This document shows, piece after piece, positions 28,270-37,534 of a DNA stretch of 64,000 nucleotides. The DNA is taken from the NCBI RefSeq assembly GCF_013033965.1, contig NZ_WQFE01000001.1, forward strand, positions 434,001 to 498,000, read 5' to 3'. This stretch comes from Ruegeria atlantica. Lineage in GTDB: Bacteria > Pseudomonadota > Alphaproteobacteria > Rhodobacterales > Rhodobacteraceae. Every line of letters starts with the position of its first letter. Within the stretch, counting starts at the first letter, position 1. The notes beneath the pieces were generated by a model. The model ran no database searches. It had not been told where the DNA came from and saw nothing but the letters and a program-made list of their open reading frames with translations. The position numbers and the translations under genes were made by a program.

Positions 28270-28278
28270 TGTGGATAA
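28270..28278 (-). promoter_or_regulatory. Perfect DnaA-box match between nrdJ and DUF1489
   Basis: TGTGGATAA (the complement of TTATCCACA, the strongest E. coli DnaA box) occupies 28270-28278. It overlaps the GTG start of the DUF1489 gene and lies 115 bases upstream of nrdJ. Ribonucleotide reductase genes are DnaA-regulated in E. coli. Chance occurrence cannot be excluded. Confidence 0.45.
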
Positions 28279-28702
28279 GTACGTAAACCTCATAAAACTT
28301 TCGGTCGGATCGGAAAGCGTCGATACGCTGATGGCCTGGCAGGACAGCCGCAAGCCGCTCTATGAGGACGGGTGCCCGCGACACGTCACCCGCATGTGGC
28401 CCAAACGCGAGGCTGAGATTCTGAACGGCGGATCAATCTATTGGGTGATCAAAGGTGTCGTTCAATGCCGCCAGAAGATCCTGCGCCTAGACGAAGTACG
28501 CGGCGAAGATGGTATCCGCCGATGCGCCATCGTGCTGGACCCCGAGGTGCACCGCACACAGAACGCCCTGAAGCGCCCGTTCCAGGGCTGGCGGTACCTT
28601 AAACCCGAAGATACGCCCGCCGATCTTCCCAAGGGACGGGCCGAGGATGATTCTCTGCCCGACGATCTGAACCGCGCGCTGGCGGATATTGGTGTGTTGT
28701 AA
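28271..28702 (+). CDS. DUF1489 family protein
   Basis: 143 residues from GTG 28271: (M)DKYVNLIKLSVGSESVDTLMAWQ. The family (PF07370) is widespread in alphaproteobacteria and without known function. Visible marks are RHVTRMWPKREAEIL, GGSIYWVIKGVVQCRQKIL and the FQGWRYLKPEDTPADL C-terminal block. The start is supported by conservation from the first residues and by the lack of another start before residue 21. Its stop directly touches the hisG stop region on the other strand. Confidence 0.85.
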   Translation: MDKYVNLIKLSVGSESVDTLMAWQDSRKPLYEDGCPRHVTRMWPKREAEILNGGSIYWVIKGVVQCRQKILRLDEVRGEDGIRRCAIVLDPEVHRTQNALKRPFQGWRYLKPEDTPADLPKGRAEDDSLPDDLNRALADIGVL

Positions 28703-29392
28703 TCAGCTCAGCCGATCAAGCAGTTCGGACAGAACCTCTTTTTCACCCGTATCATAGCTGGCAACACGACTGCGCCACAGCGTGGCCTGTGATTGCAGGA
28801 TCAGGCCGTCCGACAGGATTTTTAGGTGGTTTGCGCGCAATGTCTCACCGGTCGAGGTGATATCGGCTATCGCCTCGGCGGTTTCGTTCATCACGGTGCC
28901 TTCGGTTGCGCCTTGACTATCGACCAGAGCGTAATCCGCAACACCCGCATCTGTCAGAAACTCGCGCACCAATCGGTGGTATTTGGTCGCAATGCGCAAC
29001 CGGTGTCCGTGAGCTTTGCGGAACGCCGCCGCTGCGGCATCCAGATCGTCCAGGGTCTCGACATCGACCCAACAGGCAGGGGCCGCAATAATCAGATCAG
29101 CTTTGCCGAAGCCCAGCTCTGAAACTTCTTCGATCTGCTGCTCCCACCGCGGCAGTTTTTCGTGCACCAGATCCGTTCCGGTGACCCCCATATGAATGCG
29201 GCCCGCTGCCAGTTCGCGGGGAATTTCCCCGGCGGACAGTAGGATCAGCGAGACTCCGTTGATCCCTTCGACCTTGCCCGCGTATTCCCGATCCGATCCG
29301 CTGCGCGACAAGGTGATGCCACGCTTTTCGAACCATGCGAAGGTCTTGTCCATCAACCGACCCTTGGAGGGCACGCCCAGCTTCAGACTCAT
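28703..29392 (-). CDS. hisG: ATP phosphoribosyltransferase, short form catalytic subunit
   Basis: First step of histidine synthesis: ATP plus PRPP to phosphoribosyl-ATP. At 229 residues it is the short HisG (HisGS) that needs the HisZ regulatory partner, encoded just upstream with an ATGA overlap (29389-29392). It begins MSLKLGVPSKGRLMDKTFAWF and carries GVTGTDLVHE, RIATKYHRLVREFLTDAGV and DITSTGETLRANHLKIL. It is the last gene of hisS-hisZ-hisG. Confidence 0.96.
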   Translation of the reverse strand: MSLKLGVPSKGRLMDKTFAWFEKRGITLSRSGSDREYAGKVEGINGVSLILLSAGEIPRELAAGRIHMGVTGTDLVHEKLPRWEQQIEEVSELGFGKADLIIAAPACWVDVETLDDLDAAAAAFRKAHGHRLRIATKYHRLVREFLTDAGVADYALVDSQGATEGTVMNETAEAIADITSTGETLRANHLKILSDGLILQSQATLWRSRVASYDTGEKEVLSELLDRLS

Positions 29393-30477
29393 TGCGCGGC
29401 CTCCTCGATTTCGAGCATCAGGTCGGGACGCAATACGCCCCCAACAGCCGGAATTTCCGCCCCATTGCCCAATTGGCGTGTCAGCGCATCGTAACGCCCG
29501 CCGGTGGCGATCGGAGGCAAATCGGGGCGGCCTTCGGCATAAAACCCGAAGACAAACCCGTCATAATATTCCATTGACGTGCGCCCATAGGCGGCTTCGA
29601 AATCCAGCCGGTTCACATCGACACCACGCGCCTGTAGTGCGGCAATTCTTGCCTCGAGCCTGTCCAGCGCGGGTGTAATCTGAGGCAGGTCGACGGCCAC
29701 ATCCCGCAACTGCTCAAGCGCAAAAGGCATGGTTTCCCGCACCGCTAGCAAGGACTCCAGCCCCGCGAGTTCGTTATCCGAAATCGGTTGCGTCTCACGA
29801 TCTTCGCGCAAGGCTTCGATACGCGCCTCGATCTCAGCGGCGCGGCGCTTGCCGATCATCGGGACTTCGAACGCCATGGGGTCTGCGGCCTCCAATAGCT
29901 TTGTACGGTGGTCCGGCTCGGGCTTGCGCCCGGCGAAACGGTCCAGCAGAACGCGAAAACGGCGCGGACGCCACAGGTGGCGCATCAATGCTACCTTGCG
30001 ACGTTCCGTAGTGCGCAGGCCCTGAACCGCCGCCGTCAGAATGCCAATATCACCTGTCGCCGCCCGCAGGGGCAAGCCCCGCAGTTGCAGAGCAAACAGC
30101 GAAAACACCTCGGCGTCCGCGCCAGCGGGATCTTCGCGGTCAAAGACCTCATAACCGACCTGAATGTACTCATTGGACCGGTCTGGGTCATGTTCCTGCC
30201 GGCGAAAGACTTCGCCGGAATAGGTATAGCGTGCGGGTTCTGCCCCGTCTGTCATGTGCATCTGCACGACAGGAAGGGTGAAGTCGGGGCGCAACATCTG
30301 CTCGCCGCGCAATGCATCAGACGTCACATAGGCACGGGCACGAATGTCTTCACCGTACAAGTCCAACAGCGTTTCAGCCGGCTGCAGCAAAGGTGTATCC
30401 ACGACCTGCGCGCCTGCCGCCTCGAACCGGATACGCATCATCGCGGCGCGGGCCTGTATCTGGGAACGGTTGGGCAT
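29389..30477 (-). CDS. hisZ: ATP phosphoribosyltransferase regulatory subunit
   Basis: HisZ is a histidyl-tRNA-synthetase-like protein that activates short HisG and mediates histidine feedback. 362 residues with class II synthetase marks (LRPDFTLPVVQMHM, RYTYSGEVFRRQE, DPDRSNEYIQVGYEVF) but no anticodon-binding domain, which sets it apart from HisS. Its gene overlaps hisG by ATGA and follows hisS after 3 bases. Confidence 0.94.
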   Translation of the reverse strand: MPNRSQIQARAAMMRIRFEAAGAQVVDTPLLQPAETLLDLYGEDIRARAYVTSDALRGEQMLRPDFTLPVVQMHMTDGAEPARYTYSGEVFRRQEHDPDRSNEYIQVGYEVFDREDPAGADAEVFSLFALQLRGLPLRAATGDIGILTAAVQGLRTTERRKVALMRHLWRPRRFRVLLDRFAGRKPEPDHRTKLLEAADPMAFEVPMIGKRRAAEIEARIEALREDRETQPISDNELAGLESLLAVRETMPFALEQLRDVAVDLPQITPALDRLEARIAALQARGVDVNRLDFEAAYGRTSMEYYDGFVFGFYAEGRPDLPPIATGGRYDALTRQLGNGAEIPAVGGVLRPDLMLEIEEAAQ

Positions 30478-30480
30478 AGG

Positions 30481-31968
30481 TCAGTCCTGACTGTCCAGAA
30501 TTTCGCGCACTTTGGCGACCAGATCACCGCGCGGCACTTCGAACTGGCTGGGGCGCTCTTTCCATTCCTCCAGAGTGGCGCTTTCGGCGATCTTGGCACC
30601 CAGGATCAGGTCCTTGATCTGAACGATACTGTTGGCTTTTTCGTCACCCCCTTCGATCACCGCAATCGGAGAGTTCCGCTTGTCCGCATACTTCAGCTGA
30701 TTGCCGAAGTTCTTGGGGTTGCCCAGATAAACTTCAGCTCGGATGCCGGCATTGCGCAGCTCGGCCACCATCGTCTGATAATCGCCCATCCGGTCGCGAT
30801 CCATGACGGTGACGACCACAGGACCGGTGGCTTGCGCAGCGATCCGGCCCTTTTCGCGCAGGGCAGCCAACAGGCGGTCGACACCGATGGAGATACCGGT
30901 CGCAGGCACTTCCTGCCCAGTGAACCGCTTGACCAGATCGTCATAGCGACCACCGCCCGACACCGATCCAAACTGCCGCTTTCGACCCTTCTCGTCGAAG
31001 ATTTCAAAGGTCAGCTCGGCCTCGTAGACCGGCCCGGTATAATACCCAAGACCACGGACGACCGACGGATCAATCTCGATCCGATCTGCGCCATATCCAC
31101 CGGCGTCCAGCAGCGTGCCTATCTGCTCCAATTCGGCGATGCCGTCCGCTCCAATTTTGCTGTTGCCAACGGCGGCGCGAAGATTGGCCAGCGTACCAAC
31201 CGTATCTGAAGCCTTGGAAGTCAGGAAGGCAATCACAGGCTCGGCTTGATCGTCGCTGAGGCCAACGCCGTCGATGAAAGCGCCGGAGGCATCCAGGCGG
31301 CCTTTAGTCAGCAACTCTCGCACGCCCTGCTCGCCCACCTTGTCGAACTTGTCGATAGTGCGCAGGACGTTGTCGCGGGCTGCGGCGTCCTCGCCCAAAC
31401 CCATCGCCTCGAGCACACCGTTCAGAACCTTCCGGTTGTTTACTCGCACCAGATAATCGCCGCGGGGAATGCCGACCGTCTCCAAAGTATCTGACAGCAT
31501 CGCGCAAATCTCGGCGTCAGCGGCCATCGAGGCCGTGCCCACCGTATCCGCATCACACTGATAGAACTGACGATACCGCCCCGGCCCCGGCTTTTCGTTC
31601 CGCCAGACCGGACCCATCGCATAGCGGCGATAGGGCGTCGGCAGGTCATTGCGGTGCTGCGCATAAACACGGGCCAAAGGCGCGGTCAGGTCGTAACGCA
31701 GGGCCATCCAGTCACCCTTGTCGTTCTCGTCAACCTCCTGCCACGCGAACACGCCTTCGTTCGGGCGATCTACGTCGGGCAGGAACTTGCCCAGCGCCTC
31801 GACAGTTTCAACCGCACTGCTTTCCAGAGCGTCAAACCCGTAACGATGATAGACGTCCGCAATAGCCCGCAGCATCTCGGTGCGCTGCGTGACTTCCTGG
31901 CCGAAATAGTCGCGGAACCCTTTTGGCGTAATGGCCTTGGGGCGGGGCTGTTTCTTTGGCTTGGCCAT
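30481..31968 (-). CDS. hisS: Histidyl-tRNA synthetase
   Basis: Charges tRNA-His. 495 residues beginning [20 protein letters not shown], with class II motif 2 ([30 protein letters not shown]) and the histidine-binding region [18 protein letters not shown]. Motif 3 is [13 protein letters not shown], and the anticodon-binding HGTP domain is about 380-480. It is the first gene of hisS-hisZ-hisG, a known alphaproteobacterial arrangement joining charging and synthesis of histidine. Confidence 0.96.
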   Translation of the reverse strand: MAKPKKQPRPKAITPKGFRDYFGQEVTQRTEMLRAIADVYHRYGFDALESSAVETVEALGKFLPDVDRPNEGVFAWQEVDENDKGDWMALRYDLTAPLARVYAQHRNDLPTPYRRYAMGPVWRNEKPGPGRYRQFYQCDADTVGTASMAADAEICAMLSDTLETVGIPRGDYLVRVNNRKVLNGVLEAMGLGEDAAARDNVLRTIDKFDKVGEQGVRELLTKGRLDASGAFIDGVGLSDDQAEPVIAFLTSKASDTVGTLANLRAAVGNSKIGADGIAELEQIGTLLDAGGYGADRIEIDPSVVRGLGYYTGPVYEAELTFEIFDEKGRKRQFGSVSGGGRYDDLVKRFTGQEVPATGISIGVDRLLAALREKGRIAAQATGPVVVTVMDRDRMGDYQTMVAELRNAGIRAEVYLGNPKNFGNQLKYADKRNSPIAVIEGGDEKANSIVQIKDLILGAKIAESATLEEWKERPSQFEVPRGDLVAKVREILDSQD

Positions 31969-32097
31969 CGGGGGCGTCCTTCACGGGTCATGTTCCGCGC
32001 GCGGTCTATCCCATGCCCCGCATCGGGGCAAGGCGCGCTTTCGCTGGTCATGGGCTGTCGGGATCGCTATGACCGGCTCAGGACACAGGAGCCCCCA

Positions 32098-32292
32098 ATG
32101 CAGCATCTGGAAGAACAGATCGCCCATCTGACCCGCACGGTCGAAGAACTGAACACGGTCGTCACCCGCCAGCAGGACGAGATTGATCGCCTGACCCGCC
32201 GGGTTGAGATGCTGATGCGCCGCGAAGGTGAACGCGAGCAGGAAGGCTCGGGCGGGATCGTTTTGGGCGACGAACGCCCGCCGCACTATTGA
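32098..32292 (+). CDS. slyX: SlyX family coiled-coil protein
   Basis: 64 residues from ATG 32098 (AGGAG-like sequence just upstream): MQHLEEQIAHLTRTVEELN then VVTRQQDEIDRLTRRVEML. This heptad-rich short protein ending G-D-E-R-P-P-H-Y matches SlyX, whose C-terminal PPHY is a family hallmark. The role is unknown. It is divergent from hisS, and the next gene begins 11 bases after the stop. Confidence 0.85.
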   Translation: MQHLEEQIAHLTRTVEELNTVVTRQQDEIDRLTRRVEMLMRREGEREQEGSGGIVLGDERPPHY

Positions 32293-32303
32293 GTGCTCGG
32301 CTG

Positions 32304-32990
32304 ATGGCGAATGATGTGAACGGTGACCTCTGCGTCTGGATTTCCACGACGGTGAATGACGGCACCGCAGTTCAAGCAGTGCTCCGTAAGGAGTTTGGGG
32401 ACTGGCGTTTAAAACAAACTCCAGAACTGGTTGAGTGGTCAAAGAGGATGGTTCAGGAATCGTCTCTAGGCTGGAAGCGCGGGGAAGTCCTAACCAAAGA
32501 GCAGGTCGGCGATATTTGGCATTTCGATGCACATCCCGAATATGCCCCGCCTCCGTTCATCAGTGGCGGTGGCTATCCATTGGTTTCTGAGCCTGCCAAG
32601 GCTGTTCTTGAGCAATTCGACCTCGGGGAAACGGTTTTTCACTCGCTGACCATGATGGATCCAGGCGAAACCCGTCTGTCAACGCCTGAGCCGTATTATT
32701 TGCTGAATGTGGGTAACAAACGCGCCATGGGCAATTATGAAGCGCTTGGCCCGGAAGGTGATATTCGCGCGCCTCTAAATTGCCGAGGTGGTGGGATTAG
32801 GTATCTTCCAGTGATCGGGAAAGAAGACCAGTTGGTCGTCATACCAGAGGCGTTGAACGGCCCGGATATCTGGCTGGATCCTAAAGTGCCTTCACTACTG
32901 TTCCTGTCCGACCGCCTTGTTGCTGGCCTCAAGGCCGCCGGGATGGAAAAAGGTTGGGCTCTGGTTCGTTGTGCGGTGGGCACGCTTTAG
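32304..32990 (+). CDS. Imm11-like (DUF1629) putative immunity protein
   Basis: ATG 32304 gives 228 residues, MANDVNGDLCVWISTTVND; a TTG at 32289 overlapping the slyX stop is an alternative, and neither has a good RBS. From memory the C-terminal two-thirds fit Imm11/DUF1629: YPLVSEPAKAVLEQFDLGETVF, EPYYLLNVGNKRAM, NGPDIWLDPKVPSLLFLSD and RLVAGLKAAGMEKGW. Many relatives are immunity proteins of contact-dependent or T6SS toxins, often scattered without a toxin. No toxin-like gene is adjacent. The family call is moderate and the immunity role is inference. Confidence 0.65.
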   Translation: MANDVNGDLCVWISTTVNDGTAVQAVLRKEFGDWRLKQTPELVEWSKRMVQESSLGWKRGEVLTKEQVGDIWHFDAHPEYAPPPFISGGGYPLVSEPAKAVLEQFDLGETVFHSLTMMDPGETRLSTPEPYYLLNVGNKRAMGNYEALGPEGDIRAPLNCRGGGIRYLPVIGKEDQLVVIPEALNGPDIWLDPKVPSLLFLSDRLVAGLKAAGMEKGWALVRCAVGTL

Positions 32991-33011
32991 CGCGCCCAAA
33001 ATCACCGCAGG

Positions 33012-33380
33012 TCACAACCCCAGCGTCGATTTCACAGCATTATCGACCACTCCGCCCAAAAGCGCATCCTTATCTGCGGCGCATCCTTCCGACAGCGCGG
33101 CTATGAAGGCTTCGCGTAGCTGAGCCTTTTCCTCATCCGTGGCCGCATGATCTTCGATATTGATCTGGCGATTATGAAGAGACAGCGCTGTCATCTTTGC
33201 AACAACAGTCACGACAAATTCTTCGTCGCCATCCGCCTCTTCAGCAATCGAGGCGCAGGTATAGTGCATGACCGGCAGGGCATCCTGCACCATCTGTTCA
33301 GCTGCCTCATCGGCCGTTGCCAGACAAGGAGCCGCCAGAATTGCGGCGCAGGCGAAAATTCTAAGTTTGATAAACTGCAT
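33012..33380 (-). CDS. Small exported hypothetical protein
   Basis: ATG 33378-33380 (a GTG at 33389 is possible) gives 122 residues with a signal peptide (MQFIKLRIFACAAILAAPCLATA) and an acidic mature part containing two cysteines (HYTCASIAEE, SEGCAADKD), possibly disulfide-bonded. It follows the glycine-zipper gene on the same strand, overlapping it if the GTG start is used. I do not recognise the family. Confidence 0.7.
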   Translation of the reverse strand: MQFIKLRIFACAAILAAPCLATADEAAEQMVQDALPVMHYTCASIAEEADGDEEFVVTVVAKMTALSLHNRQINIEDHAATDEEKAQLREAFIAALSEGCAADKDALLGGVVDNAVKSTLGL

Positions 33381-33385
33381 CACAA

Positions 33386-33604
33386 TCACTTCCAGTTATG
33401 TCCGATGATGGCACCGGCCACGCCGCCAATCGCTGCACCCTTGCCGTCACCAATCAAGGCCCCGACGCCCGCGCCGATCAGCGCGCCTTCGATGGTTTTC
33501 TTTTTCTTCTTGTCGTCCGCCAGCGCAACCGACGCTGAAACCATCGCAAGCGATGCCACCGCTCCAAACAAAACTCTTCTGAAACTGAGACCCGCAATTG
33601 TCAT
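33386..33604 (-). CDS. Glycine-zipper envelope protein
   Basis: 72 residues: signal peptide (FRRVLFGAVASLAMVSASVALA), a lysine cluster (DDKKKKKTIEG), then the glycine-zipper repeat ALIGAGVGALIGDGKGAAIGG and AGAIIGHNWK. Glycine zippers of this kind insert in or span outer membranes. It is the first gene of a two-gene unit with the small exported protein. The function is unknown. Confidence 0.8.
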   Translation of the reverse strand: MTIAGLSFRRVLFGAVASLAMVSASVALADDKKKKKTIEGALIGAGVGALIGDGKGAAIGGVAGAIIGHNWK

Positions 33605-33689
33605 ATCTACACCCTCCCGCGGTATGACCCAAAGACATCTCTGTTAGGTCAGCCTAGCGGGGTGCTAACTGTCTGGCAACAAAGAGAGG

Positions 33690-36600
33690 TCAGATCTCTT
33701 CGACGGACAGAATACCTTCCAGTGATTTTATCGCACCTTTGATCTGCGGGTTGATTGGAAACTCCGCGCCCAGATCCATTTCGACATCCCCCGGCAGGCT
33801 TGGGTCCAACAACAACAGTTGGATCGGCCCGCGCGCCGCGCCTTTGGCCGCAGTTGCCGCATCCTCAAGTACCTTGGCGACGGTTGGAACCGCCTGCACT
33901 TCGTCAACAAAGATGCGCAACCCTGTCGCCCCGGCCTCCGCCACCAGTGAATCAGCAGGACCAACCGAGCGGCCCAACAGCTTGAGCTGATCCGCTTCCA
34001 TTGTTGCTTCGGCGGTAAGCACCACCTGTGCTCCGGTTTCCAGATACTCTCGTGACTTTTCCAGCGTTTCTGAAAACAGCGTCACTTCATATGCACCGGT
34101 CGGGTCGGACATCTGGGCAAAGGCGAACCGATTTCCGCGTGCAGACTTACGCTCTTGCCGCCCGGCGACAACACCAGCCATTTTGGCGATAAATGGGCCA
34201 GAGCGCGCTTTTTCCGTCACCTCATCCAGCGTCAAAACCTGCTTGCGCCTCAGTGCCGGCATATAGTCATCCAGCGGGTGACCCGACAGATAGAAACCGA
34301 TGGCTTTGAATTCCTCGCTCAAGCGTTCTGCCGGCAGCCAGTCCGGCGAGGAAGACAGGCGCGGTTCCGGCAAATCATCACCAGCCTCGCCGAAAAGCGA
34401 CACCTGGTTCGAATTTTTCTGGTCATGGATCGCCGCAGAGTATTGCACCAGCGGATCGAGGCTTTCGAACACGCGGCGGCGGTTCTTGTTAAGCTGATCA
34501 AAGGCCCCTGCCCGCGCCAGCATCTCTAGCGGGCGTTTACCGACCTTTTTCAGGTCAACCCGACGGGCAAAGTCGAACAGGTTAACGAACGGCTTATCCC
34601 CACGCCCCTCAACCACAAGGTTCATCGCCTCGACACCCACGTTCTTTAGTGCCCCCAACGCGTAGACCAGTTGCCCATCAACCACATCGAATGTCGCCAA
34701 AGAGCGGTTCACGCAAGGCGGCACGTACGGCAATTCCAGGCCTTTGCGCACCTCTTCGAAATAGACGGCCAGCTTGTCGGTCAGGTGGATATCGCAGTTC
34801 ATGACACCTGCCATGAACTCTACCGGGTGGTTCGCCTTCAGCCAGCCCGTCTGATAGCTGACCACCGCATAGGCCGCCGCGTGAGATTTGTTGAAACCGT
34901 AGTTGGCGAATTTGTCCAGCAGATTCCAGACCTCGGTCGCCTTGGCCTCATCCACGTCATTCTCGGCGGCGCCCTTGAGGAATTTGGGCCGTTCGGCGTC
35001 CATCGCCTCTTGGATTTTCTTACCCATCGCGCGACGCAGCAGATCAGCTCCGCCAAGACTGTAGCCCGCCATTTCCTGAGCGATCTGCATCACCTGTTCC
35101 TGATAGACGATGATGCCCTGCGTCTCGTCCAGGATATGGTCAATGGACGGGTGCAGCGTGTCCCGCTCGCTCAGCTTATTCTTGACCTCGCAAAACTTGG
35201 GGATGTTCTCCATCGGACCGGGGCGGTAGAGCGCGACGAGGGCAATAATGTCTTCGATGCAGTCCGGTTTCATACGCTTAAGCGCATCCATCATGCCCGA
35301 GGATTCCACCTGAAACACTGCCACGGTCTTGGCCGCTGAATACAGCTTGTACGTCGCCTCGTCATCCAGCGGGATGGCGTTGATCTGGTTCTCGGCCCCT
35401 TCGGCGGGTTCATACAGTTCTGTGCCGTCGGCAGCGACATGCAGGGGGCGTCCGGACTTGAAGATGATGTCCATCGCGTTCTGGATCACGGTCAGCGTTT
35501 TCAGGCCCAGAAAGTCGAACTTCACCAGCCCGGCCTGTTCCACCCATTTCATGTTGAACTGGGTCGCGGGCATGTCCGAGCGCGGATCCTGATAGAGTGG
35601 GACCAGCGCATCAAGCGGGCGGTCGCCGATGACCACACCCGCCGCGTGGGTCGACGCGTTCCGCAACAACCCTTCGACCTGTTGGCCGTAGGTCAGCAGG
35701 CGCTCCACAACCTCTTCGTTGCGCGCCTCTTCGCGCAGACGCGGTTCGTCCTTCAGCGCCTTTTCGATGGAAACGGGTTTGACGCCTTCCACCGGGATCA
35801 TCTTGGACAGGCGATCCACTTGCCCATACGGCATCTGCAGAACGCGCCCAATGTCGCGCACGGCGGCCTTCGATAGCAACGCACCAAAGGTGATGATCTG
35901 CCCCACCTTGTCGCGGCCGTATTTCTGCTGAACATAACGGATAACTTCTTCCCGGCGATCCATGCAGAAGTCGATATCGAAGTCAGGCATCGACACACGT
36001 TCCGGGTTCAGGAACCGTTCGAACAGCAGCGAATAGCGCAGCGGATCAAGGTCAGTAATCGTTAGCGCATAGGCCACCAGAGACCCCGCGCCCGAGCCAC
36101 GACCTGGCCCCACCGGGATGTCCTGATCCTTGGACCACTGAATAAAATCGGCAACAATCAGGAAGTAGCCGGGGAACCCCATGCCTTCGATGATGTCGAG
36201 CTCGAAGTCCAAGCGTTCCTGATATTCCTCTGGCGTTACTGCGTGCGGGATCACTGCCAGACGTTTTTGCAAACCATCATTCGCAATACGGCGCAGTTCG
36301 GCGACCTCGTCATCAGCGAATTTCGGCAGGATCGGATCGCGGCGATAGGCCATGAACGCACAGCGCTTGGCAATCTCGACCGTATTCTCAATGGCCTCTG
36401 GCAGATCGGCGAACAAGGTCGCCATCTCCTGCTGCGACTTGAAATAGTGCTGCGCGGTCAGGCGGCGGCGGCCTTCTTGCTGATCGACATAGGCCCCCTC
36501 CGAGATACAAATCAGCGCATCGTGCGCTTCGTACATATCTGTGGTCGGGAAATAGACGTCATTGGTAGCGACCAGAGGAAGGTTCTTGGCATAGGCCATT

Positions 36601-37190
36601 TCGACGTGGCCGCGCTCGGTCAGACGTTCCGCCTCTGGCTGACCACCGTCACCCGGATGACGTTGGAGTTCGATATAGAGGCGATCGGGAAACATAGCGG
36701 ACAATCGATCCACCAAGGCCTCAGCCGCTGGTCGTTGTCCCTGTTGCAACAGCATCCCAACCGGACCATCCGGTCCACCTGACAGGCAGATCAACCCGTC
36801 AGATCGGTCCGCAAGTTCTTCCAACGTCACCTGCGGCAACTGCCCGCCCTTGTCCACGTAAAGGCACGAGCTGAGTTTCATCAGGTTCTCATACCCGACC
36901 TCGGACTGCGCCAACAGCACAAGCGGCGCGGGCGCTTTGGGCTTTTCTCCCGGCTGCGCCTGAACATAGGTCAGATCGACCTGACAGCCCATGATCGGCT
37001 GCACCCCGGCACCGCTGGCGGTGACCGAGAACTCTAACGCCGAGAACATGCTGTTGGTATCCGTCACTGCGACGGCAGGCATCTCCATCTTCTCGCACAG
37101 ACCCGGCAGTTTTTTCAGCCGCACGGCGCCTTCCAGAAGGGAATATTCGGTGTGAACACGAAGGTGAATGAATCGAGGAGTACTGCTCAT
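33690..37190 (-). CDS. dnaE: DNA polymerase III subunit alpha (replicative)
   Basis: Catalytic subunit of the replicative polymerase. ATG 37188-37190 gives 1166 residues: MSSTPRFIHLRVHTEYSLLEGAVR (PHP domain start). The palm has GPGRGSGAGSLVAYALTITDLDP and the catalytic MPDFDIDFCMDRREEVI near residue 400. VFQVESSGMMDALKRMKPD and FNKSHAAAYAVVSYQTGWLK mark the fingers and beta-binding region, and a C-terminal OB fold (RFAFAQMSDPTGAYEVTLF) precedes the tau-binding tail. A GTG three codons upstream is less likely. Confidence 0.96.
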   Translation of the reverse strand: MSSTPRFIHLRVHTEYSLLEGAVRLKKLPGLCEKMEMPAVAVTDTNSMFSALEFSVTASGAGVQPIMGCQVDLTYVQAQPGEKPKAPAPLVLLAQSEVGYENLMKLSSCLYVDKGGQLPQVTLEELADRSDGLICLSGGPDGPVGMLLQQGQRPAAEALVDRLSAMFPDRLYIELQRHPGDGGQPEAERLTERGHVEMAYAKNLPLVATNDVYFPTTDMYEAHDALICISEGAYVDQQEGRRRLTAQHYFKSQQEMATLFADLPEAIENTVEIAKRCAFMAYRRDPILPKFADDEVAELRRIANDGLQKRLAVIPHAVTPEEYQERLDFELDIIEGMGFPGYFLIVADFIQWSKDQDIPVGPGRGSGAGSLVAYALTITDLDPLRYSLLFERFLNPERVSMPDFDIDFCMDRREEVIRYVQQKYGRDKVGQIITFGALLSKAAVRDIGRVLQMPYGQVDRLSKMIPVEGVKPVSIEKALKDEPRLREEARNEEVVERLLTYGQQVEGLLRNASTHAAGVVIGDRPLDALVPLYQDPRSDMPATQFNMKWVEQAGLVKFDFLGLKTLTVIQNAMDIIFKSGRPLHVAADGTELYEPAEGAENQINAIPLDDEATYKLYSAAKTVAVFQVESSGMMDALKRMKPDCIEDIIALVALYRPGPMENIPKFCEVKNKLSERDTLHPSIDHILDETQGIIVYQEQVMQIAQEMAGYSLGGADLLRRAMGKKIQEAMDAERPKFLKGAAENDVDEAKATEVWNLLDKFANYGFNKSHAAAYAVVSYQTGWLKANHPVEFMAGVMNCDIHLTDKLAVYFEEVRKGLELPYVPPCVNRSLATFDVVDGQLVYALGALKNVGVEAMNLVVEGRGDKPFVNLFDFARRVDLKKVGKRPLEMLARAGAFDQLNKNRRRVFESLDPLVQYSAAIHDQKNSNQVSLFGEAGDDLPEPRLSSSPDWLPAERLSEEFKAIGFYLSGHPLDDYMPALRRKQVLTLDEVTEKARSGPFIAKMAGVVAGRQERKSARGNRFAFAQMSDPTGAYEVTLFSETLEKSREYLETGAQVVLTAEATMEADQLKLLGRSVGPADSLVAEAGATGLRIFVDEVQAVPTVAKVLEDAATAAKGAARGPIQLLLLDPSLPGDVEMDLGAEFPINPQIKGAIKSLEGILSVEEI

Positions 37191-37534
37191 GACCGCCACG
37201 CTATCTCAGCCGGACGCCCGGCAAAAGCAGGAACCTTGGCTTCGGAACGCCAAAAAGATGCGCGCTGATTATTCGGCTTTTCCAGAAGGTGCTTCGGAGC
37301 CCGGTAGTAACCAAAGAGAAAAAGCGCTTTAGTTTCAAACGGGTGATCAATAAATGAACATAACAATCACGCAGCGCCAGTGCTCAATGGTGTATCACAT
37401 AGGTAGTTTTTCTTGCCAGACAACCTGCGCTGTTTCTAACATCTGAAGGCAAGCTATTCGCCCGCTACTCTTTCTACGTCGCATCGAAGGAGGGCATCCG
37501 AGGGCGCAACCGGGTAAGGCGACGGGTTTCTCGT
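37191..37534. other. Divergent intergenic region, dnaE and xdhA promoters expected
   Basis: 344 bases between divergent dnaE and xdhA. It becomes AT-rich around 37300-37440. I see no convincing -35/-10 pair, riboswitch or gene. A 31-codon frame from ATG 37354 has no ribosome binding site. Confidence 0.4.

Noticed and set aside
28156..28270. Cobalamin riboswitch before nrdJ
   Set aside because: The gap is too short and lacks the conserved B12-box elements.
37354..37449. 31-codon frame upstream of xdhA
   Set aside because: No RBS, no similarity, and it lies in an AT-rich promoter-like stretch.
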